Both the position numbers and the translations under genes were made by a program. The notes beneath the pieces are model-generated. The model did no database searches. It saw nothing but the letters and a program-made list of their open reading frames with translations, and was not told where the DNA came from. A stretch of 64,000 bases of DNA from Hippasteria phrygiana (lineage: Eukaryota; Echinodermata; Asteroidea; Valvatida; Goniasteridae), in NCBI GenBank assembly GCA_037893225.1, contig JAZGUH010000105.1:186001-250000 (forward strand). The letters run 5' to 3'. Positions 46,760 through 57,100 of this stretch are shown piece by piece. Position 1 is the stretch's first letter, and every line of letters starts with the position of its first letter.

Positions 46760-48359
46760 CTGCTTGATGTTGTAACGAGACTGAAACTCTTTCCAGATCT
46801 GTGGTCTTAAACCATTCCCCAGAGCTGAACGGACCTTATGCTGTGTGTCACTTGGCTTGGGAGGCTGGGCCAAGAGGTAGCGACAGATTTCACCAATGTA
46901 CTGGATAACCTGTGAGGAGGGGGACATAAGTCAGCATTATTCCAAAATGGTTAGTTCCCCACATTGATGTGCTGGCCAAAGGGGAGATGGTTTGGTCTTG
47001 CCACCTAAGTATGTAGGTCTGGATATATGGTATAGTTGTAAGGTAAGCAACACTACTCTCTCTGTTGGCTACCCTTTTCCTAGAGTGACTTTTAGCCTTA
47101 TAATGAGAGAACCTCCATCAACAAATATGCATATTCTCTGTTATAATTTTTAAGGGCGACTCAAAATAAAATGCAAATTCTTTTTTCGGGTCATTTCGGT
47201 TTAGTTGTGGTAAAAATGATAATTGATGTTTGGAACATATCAAAAAAAATTAAGTTTCTGGCCTTTGCCAGATTGTCGAAAACTGAGGTTGAAATACCAC
47301 GAAATATGGACAATTTGAAAACAAATTTTTAATTTTTAAACCCTATTGAAAACAGCTGAACTATGTTAATGAGAAACTTTTCTTTTGTCTATTTGTGCTT
47401 CAACAGAAAATTTATACTCAAAAACAAAATTATAAATATTACAAAAGAGACTGTTTATTCTATACGACTAAGAGGAAAAATGGCTGTGGTTAGTGAAGAT
47501 GTTTTAATACAAACCATTTTGTGATATCTGTGATCAATGGTATTAATCTCTGGCTGAATATGTAATTGTTATAAAGAAACTTCCTTGTGTTGTGCTAAGT
47601 TGACTTTTAAAAAAGTATAAAACAGAATGAACTTATCATTAATACACTTTTTAATAAAGTGAAAATTGCAAGAATATTTCTGGGTTTTTTTCCAAAATTT
47701 GACAGTCTGATGATCTCTAAACATGTCTAAAACAACTTCTGGGGCAAAAGGACCCCTGTGGATACTGCTGTCTATGGTCCTAAACTAAAATAAGTCCTAT
47801 ACCCCTTTGACCACTAAACGCCCCACCTTAGCCTTAGTCTCAAAATATTGTTCTGGGTGGTTTTCATTTTTGTACTGCGAATACAATTCAAACTATTCAC
47901 TGATTTTGAGCTTCATTTCCTCAAAACACAAGGAGACTAATAACTTCAAAAATTAATAACGTGTGCTCGAAATGAGCTAAATCAACATGCAATACATTAA
48001 ATTATAGCTTATTACATATACTTTCAGGAAATACCATAATCCTACTTTTCAACTTTTGCTACCTTCCAACCGATGTGGTAGGACAATATTTCCCAAGATG
48101 TGTTTCTGTGATTCTATTACGACAGGTCAATTGTTAAGCCATCCATATCCACCTTACCGTAGCCCGGTATTTGATACAGTCATCCCAAAACCTGCTAGCA
48201 GAAAACTTCTTCCTCATCGCCATAGTAGTACCATTCAAGACTACCTGTCCCACACCGACGATACCTCCAGCGGAGTGATATAGAGGCATGGTGTTGTAGA
48301 TGACATCATGAAACCCGAATTGGTAGGCATATCTGATGCCGTAGGCCATGTACATGAAC
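46760..48359 (-). CDS. SLC27A-type fatty acid transport protein, two internal exons
   Basis: Exons 48359-48158 (202 nt) and 46909-46760 (150 nt) are separated by a GT..AG intron. The first contains [15 protein letters not shown] and [16 protein letters not shown]; the second [15 protein letters not shown] and [10 protein letters not shown]. These adjacent blocks are diagnostic of SLC27A (FATP1/FATP4-like) acyl-CoA synthetases, which activate long-chain fatty acids at membranes. Both exons are open and all internal phases are 0 after the first base. I found neither the upstream exon carrying the AMP-binding loop nor the downstream EFYGATE exon in the window. As the fragment lies inside the giant element, it is either captured host DNA or part of a gene interrupted by rearrangement. 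Confidence 0.85.
47000..48150. other. SLC27A intron, no further feature
   Basis: AT-rich intronic DNA between the two SLC27A exons. No repeat or reading frame stands out. Confidence 0.5.
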
Positions 48360-48871
48360 CTGTTTTTGAAAACAGTGAAAAGAAATTTGGTTTAACCTTT
48401 GCATAATAGACTGATCAATTAACCCTAACCCCTGTGGCACTTTTACTAGGTAGTGTCCTCAACCAGTCAAAATCCAAAACTGTGCAGTATACCCATGGCA
48501 CATTCTTTGGACTTGGACAAATTGGGGCATCATAGCTCCATGTAAAGTAATAGTGCCAAGGCACTACAGTCCTGAACCCATCAAAATACAACACAACATG
48601 GTGTTGGATTTTGGCAGATTTGGGACAGCTAGTTTAAGTACCACCCCTTTACATACATGTACAGGGTGGTCCAGAAAAAAACTTTTAACAAAGGTGGGAT
48701 ATCACTATAAGTTTTAAGTGTGAAAAGCATTTTCAAAATATCCACTTTTTCCCCTTACTTTTTCTAGTAATTAATAACATTAAGCTGCCACCCTAACTTT
48801 AAAGTTGTTTAGTGTTTTAATTTTGGCAGATTAATTCCTCCTTTTTCATTTACATGTTTACCATTCCTTAA

Positions 48872-49012
48872 CCCTCCTGTTCTCAGGGCCAAAATCGACC
48901 CAGCTGCTGTACAGATCAAAACCTATCCAATGTCAGATTGAAACACACACAAACTGTCAGACTTGGTGTATAGAGTTTTTGATAGGCTGTGATAGTTATA
49001 AGTATAGGAGGG
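48872..49012 (+). mobile_element. piggyBac-type MITE (CCCTCCT..AGGAGGG), copy 2
   Basis: A 141-bp core bounded by TTAA at 48868-48871 and 49013-49016, with termini CCCTCCTG and AGGAGGG. Reverse-complement relative of 44902-45037. Confidence 0.85.
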
Positions 49013-49020
49013 TTAAACTC

Positions 49021-49215
49021 CATGACAGCGAAAAGACATGTCTTATTTATGGGTGTCTCTGTGAATTGAATGGTAAATTTCAATTTTTATCCGGATGGTA
49101 AGTCAAGTGAACCTTAGTACCTCCATCTAATCATGGAACTCCACTTGTTCCGCAGGTGGCGTATCTAGTATTTTTGTGGTCGTTTTATTTGTGAAATCTG
49201 ATGTTTTTGTTGGGA
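49021..49215. repeat. Fragment of element-P family
   Basis: Shares GCGAAAAGACATGTCTT, CATGGAACTCCACTTGTTC and GGCGTATCTAGTATTTT with the right arm of element P (54190-54380). Only one arm is present. Confidence 0.65.
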
Positions 49216-49575
49216 TCAGCAAACAGCCGTTGTATATCGAGCCCCGAGGTGCGCGCAGTGCAGCTGGCCGATAATCGAAAGTTCAAAAATCCGCTCCATT
49301 ACTTTTTATATAGCTGGTTTGTGCATGCACCGAAGTTACACGAAAAATTCACTTGAGCATATTCTTATTTTGAGGGGATGACAAGCTGCATGAATTACTA
49401 ATCTGCATTTTAGGTGAGTGTTTGGTTGATATATTCAGGGAAACGGAAGATATCGGCAATAAAAAAACCGACCCTTGCCAACCCAATAGGAGTGTTTCTA
49501 GCTCTAAATGGCAAATCTCACATGTCATGAGCCTAGACTAGGGCACTAGGCTAGACCTGGAATTTTCAAGCTAGG

Positions 49576-50540
49576 GTAGGCCCTAGCCCTACAAATAGGG
49601 CTGTAAATGGTCCGTTTTTTAACTTCTGGATTTTTACTGTCACCATTACAGCCCTACTCCAACGGCAGCCCTACACGCCAAGTTTTACAACTGGTCGACT
49701 TTGATTTCAAATATCTCCCCAAATTCTTATCGCTGAACACTTCATCATTGTATTCCTGAGATGTTTGCAATTTCTACCATATATAACAATGCTTACTAAA
49801 TGCTGAATTCATCCGGCTGTGAGGTATTCAAAAATGAAAAATGCTCCAAAACATCTTTACATGGAGGACGCCATCTTGTATTCATCGCTAGGATCGAGAG
49901 AAGTCGGGGCACCCGGCGGTTGTAGAAAATGGTCTGTTATGAATTATGCATGATAGCATGTCATGTACGACGCGCGGTTGTTTCGTGAGAAGTCTAGGCA
50001 CCATACTCGGCGGCTGCAGAAACTGGTCTTATGAATTATGCATGAGGCGTCGCGCGGATGTATGCACACACGAATCCGCGGACGTTTTATGCATAATTCA
50101 TAACAAGACCAGTGCCCTGACTTCTCACGAAACAACTCATATCATGCATAATTCATAAGCAGACCATTTTCTACAACCCCTGGGTGCCCTGACTTCTCTT
50201 CATCCTAGCGATGAATACAACTACAAGATGGCATCCTCCATGTAAAGACGTTTTGGAAGGTTTTGGAGCATTTGTAATTTTTGAATACCTCACAGCCGGA
50301 CGAATTCAGCATTTAGTAAGCATTGTTATATATGGTAGAAATTGCAAACATCTCACGAATACAATGATGTATAAGTGTTCAGCGATAATAAGAATTTGGG
50401 GAGATATTTAAAATGAAAGTCGACCAGTTGTAAAACTCGGCGTGTAGGGGTGCCGTTGGAGTAGGGCTGTAATGGTGACAGTAAAAAGCCAGAAGTTAAA
50501 AAAAGAACCAATTACAGCCCTATTTGTAGGGCTATAAGGG
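49576..50540. mobile_element. Palindromic element E2 (intact relative of E1)
   Basis: Arms starting TAGGGCTGTAAATGG and ending with the complement form a roughly 965-bp palindrome. The sequence matches E1 at 6444-11992 but lacks both of E1's insertions. The centre (49930-50170) contains four GAATTATGCATGA-type blocks in alternating orientation. Confidence 0.8.
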
Positions 50541-50544
50541 TAGG

Positions 50545-50825
50545 CCCCTACTAAAGCGGTGATGAGGACAACAAAACGCAACGCGAAAATAAAGATGGCG
50601 ATCACCGCGACAAACAGTAAAACACGCAAACCGCATTCATAGCATAGAGCAACAACTGCCGTAAAGCGCGTAACACCGTAAGAAAATTGCATTTTCTACC
50701 GAAATAAACTGTTAAAAATTACGGCAAAAAAACAATGTCAACAGAATTAAGAGAAGTCTGCTTTGAGAAAATACCCTTGAGTCTAATTTTATCAAAACTA
50801 AAGAGGGGCCCTACATTACATAACT
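50545..50825. repeat. Partial hAT-type MITE (GGCGATTGTGTAG family)
   Basis: Matches the interior and right side of 54590-55042 (AACAAAACGCAA, GATGGCGATCACCGCGAC, AAAGAGGGGCCCTAC) but lacks the left terminus. Confidence 0.6.
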
Positions 50826-50850
50826 GCCCGGGCATGCCCTGATTGGATGT

Positions 50851-52205
50851 CGGACAACTCGACCGTTGGCCGACTCGACTCAAGACAACTCGACCGTTCA
50901 GACAACTCGACCGTTTACCAAGTCTAGTCGTCCGTTGAGACAAGTCGACTTTGACATGGAGACAACTCGACCGTGCGATGCGTTGTACATAATGTAGCTA
51001 GCGGATTGCGTAGTATTTTCAACACAGGTTGCCCGTCAGTGTTTGGGTATTTGCGTGTTCGCGTGGCCCAGAATAGTTTAGAATGTGTGGTATATAACCG
51101 TGCGCGGGATCCGGTCAGGTACGTGTACGGTGACACGGCATGCACGGCAAGCGCGACGCCCGGACCCAGCGCGTTCAAGGCCCGCGAGAGCGACGCGGTA
51201 TGCACGGTGCAAAGCCGCGGGTGGGCAGCCGCACCGGTATTTTTTGCCGCACCAATGCGGTGATAGGCTGGTATTCTTAAACATCTCAGTTGATGATGGC
51301 CAGTGTAGAAGCATGGAGGAAGAAAACACACCTCCATTGTACTGGTAGAAGCTAGATGTAAAATGTGTGGATTACAAATGTAGTTTGTTATTCAAAGTGT
51401 TATTCTAATCCCTCGTCATAGGCCCTACCGTTGGTTGACAATAAGTTTGTGTACCCATGGAATTGGAAATAATTGTATTTCTCCATGGTAATTGGTTACT
51501 TCCAAAAATGTAAGGCTCTCCGTTAGCCTTACAAGGATATTTGTTTTTGGTCCCCGTAACTCAATGGGATTTGCAATACGCTCTTGTGAGATCATTTACA
51601 ATGTTCCAGAATTACACTTTCCCAAACGTTAATCTCCCCAGAAGGTTATCCAATCCCTGCTACATATCTTTCAGACTTTTGCGGCACATTTGCAGAACAT
51701 TGAAACGGACAATTAATTGAGTAATGGAGTTTTTACTCACCAACCGACGTATTCAGCCGAGATGAACATGGCGTCGCACAGCTGACTAATACAGTCCACC
51801 AGACTGCGCATGCGCGTGGAGTTTTCGAAGAGATTTAGGGCTCGACCATTTTTTGAAGGGGGGGGGGGGGGCATCTTGTCTACACTGTGTAAAGCGCGTC
51901 ATGCACACATCACCAAAGCGCGATGTAGACAAAACTTCCCGGCCCTGCATATATATCCAAGGCCTATATAGACGTTACCCAGCCCCCTGTCATGCCTGTG
52001 TCCATCCCGGCCCCCTGTGTACCCCAGCCCCGTCCAAAAGGACAGCGATGTCCGGCCCATCAACCCAGTCACCCCGTGCCGTTCCTTCCATAACCAATTC
52101 CCCTATCTACGAGTTGACTTGTCTCAACGGACGACTTGTCTTCCCATTTGACCAAAAAACGGTCGAGTTGTCTCGAGTCGAGCCGGCCAACGGTCGAGTT
52201 GTCCG
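50851..52205. mobile_element. Element with GACAACTCGACCGT arrays at both ends
   Basis: Termini CGGACAACTCGACCGTTGGC and the complement enclose 1.36 kb. The GACAACTCGACCGT motif is repeated four times at the left and about twice, inverted, at the right. A solo arm of the 6565-7565 element (51497-51937) with a G run is nested inside. A related but rearranged copy is at 56390-56705. Confidence 0.7.
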
Positions 52206-52226
52206 AGCCCCCCCTGATTCCAGGGC

Positions 52227-52227
<1 letters not shown>

Positions 52228-52256
<29 letters not shown>
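52228..52256 (+). repeat. 29-base G homopolymer
   Basis: An uninterrupted G run, one of about a dozen G or C runs of 12 bases or more in the window. Confidence 0.95.
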
Positions 52257-52257
<1 letters not shown>

Positions 52258-52290
52258 GGGGCGAGTTTGACCCGATACTGTCTCATACTC

Positions 52291-52612
52291 ATAGACCGTA
52301 TCGCAAATACCGCCTGGTTGAGACGTCACAATGGTCAAAAGGGATTGTGGGAAGGAAATGGGAGCGATTTTGGTGCGCGTTTCTTTCTCACGTCCCTAGT
52401 AACCATTGTGACGTCTCATCCAGGCGGTATTTACTATTTGCGATAAGGTCTAGACTATAGACCTTATCGCAAATACCGCCTGGATGAGACGTCACAATGG
52501 TTACCAGGGACGTGTGAAAGAAACTCCACCAAAATCGCTCCCATTTCCTTCCCACAATCCCTTGTGACCATTGTGACGTCTCGACCAGGCGGTATTTGCG
52601 ATACGGTCTATG
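52291..52612. mobile_element. Two head-to-head MITEs forming a four-fold palindrome
   Basis: Each half (52291-52453 and about 52455-52612) is a MITE with inverted termini TAGACCGTATCGCAAATACC. The halves are themselves mirror images, so the terminus occurs four times in alternating orientation around a centre near 52454. The GAGACGTCACAATGG block is conserved in all four arms. Confidence 0.85.
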
Positions 52613-52882
52613 GTATGGAGGATAAACCTCATTTAAATACAAATACAAACTTTTCACTTGCCTAAAGGTTGCACGTGTTGCAGCTATTGAACGTGGTACC
52701 ACTGGGTACTGACACTGATTGTTTTGGCTGAAATCTTTGATTTACCAAAATTTCCTCACGCACGGTGTAGCTCTATGCTCTAACTAACGTAGACCTCCTT
52801 CCTCTATTCCCGCCTAATGTCAGCCGAACATGGCCGCGGGGGATGCATGCATGATGCATGATATGGGAGGCATGATAATAGA

Positions 52883-53457
52883 CCGTAGGGTACCAGTCCG
52901 TGCAGACTGGTTCCCTGCTTTTAGTAATTTTTTAGGCTTTATATTCGTTGCGGGACTTCTAGTAATGTTTTGGCACTCGTATCGCGCGCCGGACTTGTAT
53001 TCGTTGCATGGCTTTCATTCGTTGTGTGGCTTTCATTCGTTGCGTGACTTACATTCGTTGCGTGACTTATATTCGTTGCGTGGCTTTCATTCGTTTTTTT
53101 TGAGGGGGATTTATAATGTTCCGTGCGTGGCTTCAATGATGAGCGCGGGGTTTCCGTTAGTCGCGCCGCGGGGGTATTATTGCCGTGGCGGATTTTTTAT
53201 TTGTCGCGGTATTTGTTAATTTCCACTGCATTTTGTTAGTTTTGTGTTTTATTGTACATTTAACACAAACGTTTTATTTTTTGTTTTTTGTATTTTTGTG
53301 GGCGTTTTAATTTTGTTTTGGGGTTCTTGATTTTATTTTGCTGCATTCTCATTGTTAATTGTAGCTTTATTGTTTATTTTTTCGAATTCTATTTTTATTT
53401 TGTTTTTGCTTTACTTTAATTTTGCGGTTGTCTTTTTTGCCCTAATGGCCGCCCATA
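52883..53457 (-). repeat. Right terminal inverted repeat of the giant element
   Basis: Reverse complement of 26692-27277. It has about six rather than seven 18-bp subrepeats and a seven-base T-run expansion near 53096, which together explain the 11-bp length difference. The outer 75 bp differ at one base. Confidence 0.9.
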
Positions 53458-53463
53458 GATAGT

Positions 53464-54488
53464 AGGGTCCAAGTCGATTGCGCGATAGAGAATGGCCAAA
53501 AATTCAATCCAAACAAAAAACATCAGAATTCAACCTTACAACGGCCACCAAAATACTAGATACGCCACCGCCTGAACAAGGTTTACTTAACATCCAAATG
53601 AAATGAAATTTTACCGTTTAATTCCCAGAGACCCCCCGCAGAACATGTCTTTTCGCTTTTTTGGAGTTCAAATATAGTGACTCCTCCATCTTGCATGACG
53701 TACGTCACCCTGATGCGCAGCGCCCGCAATGCACCTAGTCTAGGTTCCAAGACGTTCTTAGCAGTGCGACGTATAGCGCGCACGGCCGGCCGACAGCACC
53801 CTCTCGCTACACATACACACGCCAAGGCGTGTGTTTGTGTTTGTGTAGCTAGAGGGCGCTGCCGTGCGCGCTGTACGTCGCACCGCGCTAAGGACGTCTT
53901 GGAACCAAGACTAGCATGCACTGCGCGACAACCTGTTTATGCCGGCGACTGTTTCGTGAAGAATTTCCTACCCCATGACGCGCGTGCAACCTCGAATCAA
54001 TATACTACACATGCTACATGTATAACTCTATGATCTACACACGAACACGTACAGCGACCGTTTTACCACTCACGAAACAGTCGCCGGCAGGTTGTCGGGC
54101 GGTGCATGCGGGCGCTGCGCATCAGGGTGACGTCATGCACGGTCGAGGGGTACGGTCACTATTCGAACTACGTACTGACTGACTACAAAAAAGCGAAAAG
54201 ACATGTTCTGCGGGGGTCTCTGGGAATGAAACGGTAAAATTTCACTTTTTATTTGGATGTTATTGTTAAGTAAACCTTGGTACATTCATCTGATCATGGA
54301 ACTCCACTTGTTCAGGTGATGGCGTATCTAGTATTTTGGTGGCCGTTGTAAGGTTGAATTCTGATGTTTTTTGTTTGGATTGAATTTTTGGCCATTCTCT
54401 ATCGCGCAATCGACTTGGACCCTACTATCGCCAGATCATGTCCAAATGTTAAAAAAGGCGATATGAAGGGTCCAAGTTACTCGGACTA
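53464..54488. repeat. Main palindromic body of element P
   Basis: The right arm with the uninterrupted insertion site (ACTATC at 54424-54429) and most of the left arm. The arms carry CGCGCAATCGACTTGGACC and GGCCACCAAAATACTAGA. The central 460 bp is a GC-rich inner palindrome with TAGAGGGCGCTG and CAGCACCCTCTCGCTA arms around a GTGTTTGTGT core near 53828. Confidence 0.75.
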
Positions 54489-54512
54489 CCTCACGACTAC
54501 CTACAAATACAT

Positions 54513-55070
54513 GTAGGGCTGTAAATAGTTCTTTTTTTTTTACTTCTGGCTTTTTACTGTCACAGTGAAAAGCCAGAAGTTAAAAAGGAGGCGATTGTGT
54601 AGTGTAGGGATTTTTGTTCCCTTAATCATGGTTTCCTACCTCCATGCCCTAAGCATAAGGGAACAAAAATCCACTTTTACTTGCCAAACTAGTTAGTAGT
54701 TAACGACATTACAAACCAACAGGTATGCCGTAGATAAAGGGCAGGGGTTTAGTTTTGAGGGAAATTTGGGGGTAAAGCGGCGATGAGGACAACAAAACGC
54801 AATGCAAAAATAGAGATGGCGATCACCGCGACGCACAGTAAACACGCAAAACCGCGTCATTCGCATAGCAACTGCCGTAAAGCGCGTAAGAAAATTGCAT
54901 TTTCTACTGAAATAAACTGTTCAAAATTACAAAAAACAATAAGTCTGCTTTTAGGTTGAAAAAGTCATTTTGGAATGAGAAAAAATACCCTTGAATCTAA
55001 TTTCATCAAAACTAAAGAGGGGCCCTACACTACACAATCGCCAAAAAGGAACCATTTACAGCCCTATTAT
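54513..55070. mobile_element. E1/E2-type MITE split by a hAT-type insertion
   Basis: The GTAGGGCTGTAAATAGTTC terminus and GCCAGAAGTTAAAAAGGA arm lie left of the hAT insert; the complementary AACCATTTACAGCCCTA terminus lies right of it. The reconstructed host repeat is only about 100 bp. Confidence 0.75.
54590..55042. mobile_element. hAT-type MITE, intact, exact 8-bp duplication
   Basis: A 453-bp element with termini GGCGATTGTGTAGTGTAGGG and its complement, and exact 8-bp duplication AAAAAGGA at 54582-54589 and 55043-55050. Related copies are at about 38893-39290 and 50545-50825. Confidence 0.9.
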
Positions 55071-55094
55071 TTGTTGGGCTACCCCACGACTCTA

Positions 55095-55824
55095 GTGTGG
55101 CTGGCGGATTTTGACATCGGGCTGGTCCTTTACATGTCCATATACATGTATATGTTCGTGTGGTGAGAATTTCAAAAATTCGTGCGGTTGGGTAGCACTA
55201 TCTGGACAGCGTTTTTAACGGTCTGGATGTGTTCTCTGTCATCTTAGTTAGCTATCCCCCAAACTGCTAACGGCTAGTCATCTTACTCACCATAGATGTT
55301 CCACTGAAATGGAATGGTGTCCAAGTTGAGTTCAATGTCCAATATTTCGGGAAATGGTAAGTAAGATGACTAGCCATAAGCAGTTTGGGATAGTTATTAC
55401 CACAGAGAACACATCCAGACCATTAAAAACTGGTGTCAGCCATTTGGAAATGACGTCACCGTGTTCCAAACAGCTTGCCGACGGTTGTTTGATGAGAGCA
55501 CAGCTAGCTTATTACGATCTCGCATGAGATGTTCCACTGAAATCGTGTTAGCTAGTTTGCTCTCATTAAGCAGCCGTCGGCAAGCTGTTTGGAACACGGT
55601 GACGTCATTTCAAAATGGCTGACACAAGTTGAAATCGTTTGCACGCAAGATTATGGTGTCCAAGTTTAATGTCCAATACTTCGGAAAATGGTAAGTAAGA
55701 TAGCTACATGTGTAAGATGACAATCCAGACCGTTCAAAACGCTGTCCAAATTCTCACCACACGAACATATGGGCAGGACGTGTGGCAGATCAGCTCGATG
55801 TCAAAATCTGCCAGCCACACTCAT
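55095..55824. mobile_element. Palindromic element with nested palindrome
   Basis: Outer termini AGTGTGGCTGGCGGATTTTG and the complement; arms share GGTAAGTAAGATGACTAGCC and GAGAACACATCCAGACC. An inner inverted pair, AACAGCTTGCCGACGG and complement (about 55450-55615), marks a second element. No coding sequence. Confidence 0.75.
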
Positions 55825-55863
55825 GGGGCTAGGAGGAAAAGGCACGATACTATCCTCCGTAGT

Positions 55864-56260
55864 CATTTGAACTTGAAGCATGTACAACGTCGCGTCATGA
55901 TCGTCATTACCTACTATACACTGGGCTTGAATTTCATTCAAATAATTTTACGCTGACAAGATCATCATTGGACTTACGCGTACTACCAGACCAGAGCATT
56001 TGGGAAAAGACAAATTATTATGTTTATCAAAAGTCAGTAACTGAAACTGATCAGGAATTTCTGTTCAGGCAGTGTCAACTGTATAACAAAAAAATATCAA
56101 AATTTGTCAATGATGAAAAAAATCCGGCAGACTTCATTCCTCCATGGTTAGGCCAAGTAAACAAAACATGTTTAGCATTCGGGTTTTGTAAAAAAAAAAA
56201 AGGACTGGCTTTTTATTGTTTGTTTTTAAGATGGCCGCCATTCTTTTTAAATGTCCAGCT
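55864..56260 (+). repeat. Direct repeat, first copy
   Basis: About 390 bp matching 56722-57100 in the same order (GTACAACGTC, CTACTATACACTGGG, AAGACAAATTAT, CAATGATGAAAA). The open frame at 55968-56306 exists only in this copy and is broken in the other, so I do not call it a gene. Confidence 0.75.
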
Positions 56261-56389
56261 ACACAACTCACATCTGTCAGGCTGTCCTTCCCTTCTACTG
56301 CAGTAGTGGTAGTTCTACCAAAGCACCGTATGCCGGGTAAGTAAGTTTTATGTATAGTACATGTAGCCTCGTTGTGCTTGGGGCTCGGA

Positions 56390-56705
56390 CAACTCTACCG
56401 TTGGCCGACGTGATTCGGGACAACTCGTCCATTGAGACAAGTCAACTCGCAGATAGGGGAATCGCTGGGGTAATCCCTGTGGTACTCGACGATGGGGGGG
56501 GGGGGGGGGGGTTCGCTGGGGATCTGGGCTAGGCGTCGGTCTATGTTTTGTGGCAAGGGGCTGGGATATGCGGGGACCTTCATGTACATGTACATGGTGC
56601 GCCACGCCATCTGCACCGTGAACTCGACGGTCGCATTGTCTCGCTGGTCTCGACGGTCGCGTTGTCTCGACGGTCGTGTTGTCTCGACGGTCGAATCGGC
56701 CGACA
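56390..56705. mobile_element. Rearranged copy of the GACAACTCGACCGT element
   Basis: The left end has CGGACAACTCTACCGTTGGC; the right end has several inverted GACGGTCG..TTGTCTC units. A 17-base or longer G run lies near 56495. It separates the two direct repeats at 55864 and 56722. Confidence 0.6.
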
Positions 56706-56721
56706 TCTGCTCAGACATGTA

Positions 56722-57100
56722 CATGTATGGTCATGTACAACGTCACATCATGATCGTCGTTACCTACTATATACTGGGCCTGAATTCCATACAAATAATT
56801 TTTAACACTGACAAGATCATCATTATGCGTACTACCAGACCAAAGCATTTGGGAAAAGACAAATTATGTTTATCAAAAGTCAGTAACTGAAACTGATCCG
56901 GAATTTATGTTCAGGCAGTGTCAGGTGTTAACTGCAATTCGTATAACAAAAAATTCAAAATGTGTCAATGATGAAAACAATCAGGCAGACTTCATTCATA
57001 CAAAATGTGGAATTGTTTTTTTTCTCTTTGGTTAGGGCAAGTAAAAAAAAAAAAAAAAAATAAAAAAATCAAGGTTTATTTTTAAGATGGCTGCCATTCT
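56722..57100 (+). repeat. Direct repeat, second copy
   Basis: Second copy of 55864-56260, with an A run near 57042-57060 and several small indels. Confidence 0.75.

Larger units (their letters stand above)
26692..53457. mobile_element. Giant DNA transposon (26.8 kb) carrying integrase and HECT genes
   Basis: Seen directly: roughly 580-bp terminal inverted repeats; outermost bases TATGGGCGGCCATTRGGGC at both ends; a 6-bp duplication GATAGT at 26686-26691 and 53458-53463; and an empty-site relative in the intact arm of element P (ACTATC at 54424-54429). Inside are a five-exon integrase gene, a convergent HECT ligase gene, two SLC27A exons and many smaller insertions. Known: Maverick/Polinton elements also have long terminal repeats, an rve integrase and 6-bp duplications. 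Inference: this is either a divergent member of that assemblage or a separate class; I find no PolB, protease, capsid or ATPase. Nested younger elements mean the original was shorter. Confidence 0.85.
26627..54488. mobile_element. Palindromic Mutator-like element P, split by the giant insertion
   Basis: Element P starts TAGTCCGAGTAACTTGG at 26627 and ends with the complement at 54488. The 9-bp repeat CCTCACGAC flanks it at 26618-26626 and 54489-54497. Its left arm is cut at 26691 and resumes at 53458; the material between is the giant element. Unsplit, P is about 1.09 kb, with arms meeting near 53.8-53.9 kb. Long arms and a 9-bp duplication fit a non-autonomous Mutator-like element. A GC-rich inner palindrome (53680-54140) is probably a further insertion. 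Confidence 0.85.

Noticed and set aside
26692..53457. Simple chromosomal inversion between two copies of a 600-bp repeat
   Set aside because: An inversion would not create matching GATAGT hexamers outside both repeats, nor the 9-bp CCTCACGAC pair outside element P with an intact empty site in its other arm.
26692..53457. Canonical Maverick/Polinton
   Set aside because: I looked for DNA polymerase B, cysteine protease, packaging ATPase and capsid motifs in the supplied translations and saw none; the integrase is multi-exon and a HECT ligase is present. A distant relationship is not excluded.
53583..54033. Overlapping 112-118 codon frames on both strands
   Set aside because: They lie in the GC-rich centre of a palindrome, so each strand mirrors the other; not independent coding evidence.
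55968..56306. 112-codon open reading frame
   Set aside because: The second copy of this repeat at 56815-57100 has several stops and indels in the same frame; there is no conserved coding signal.
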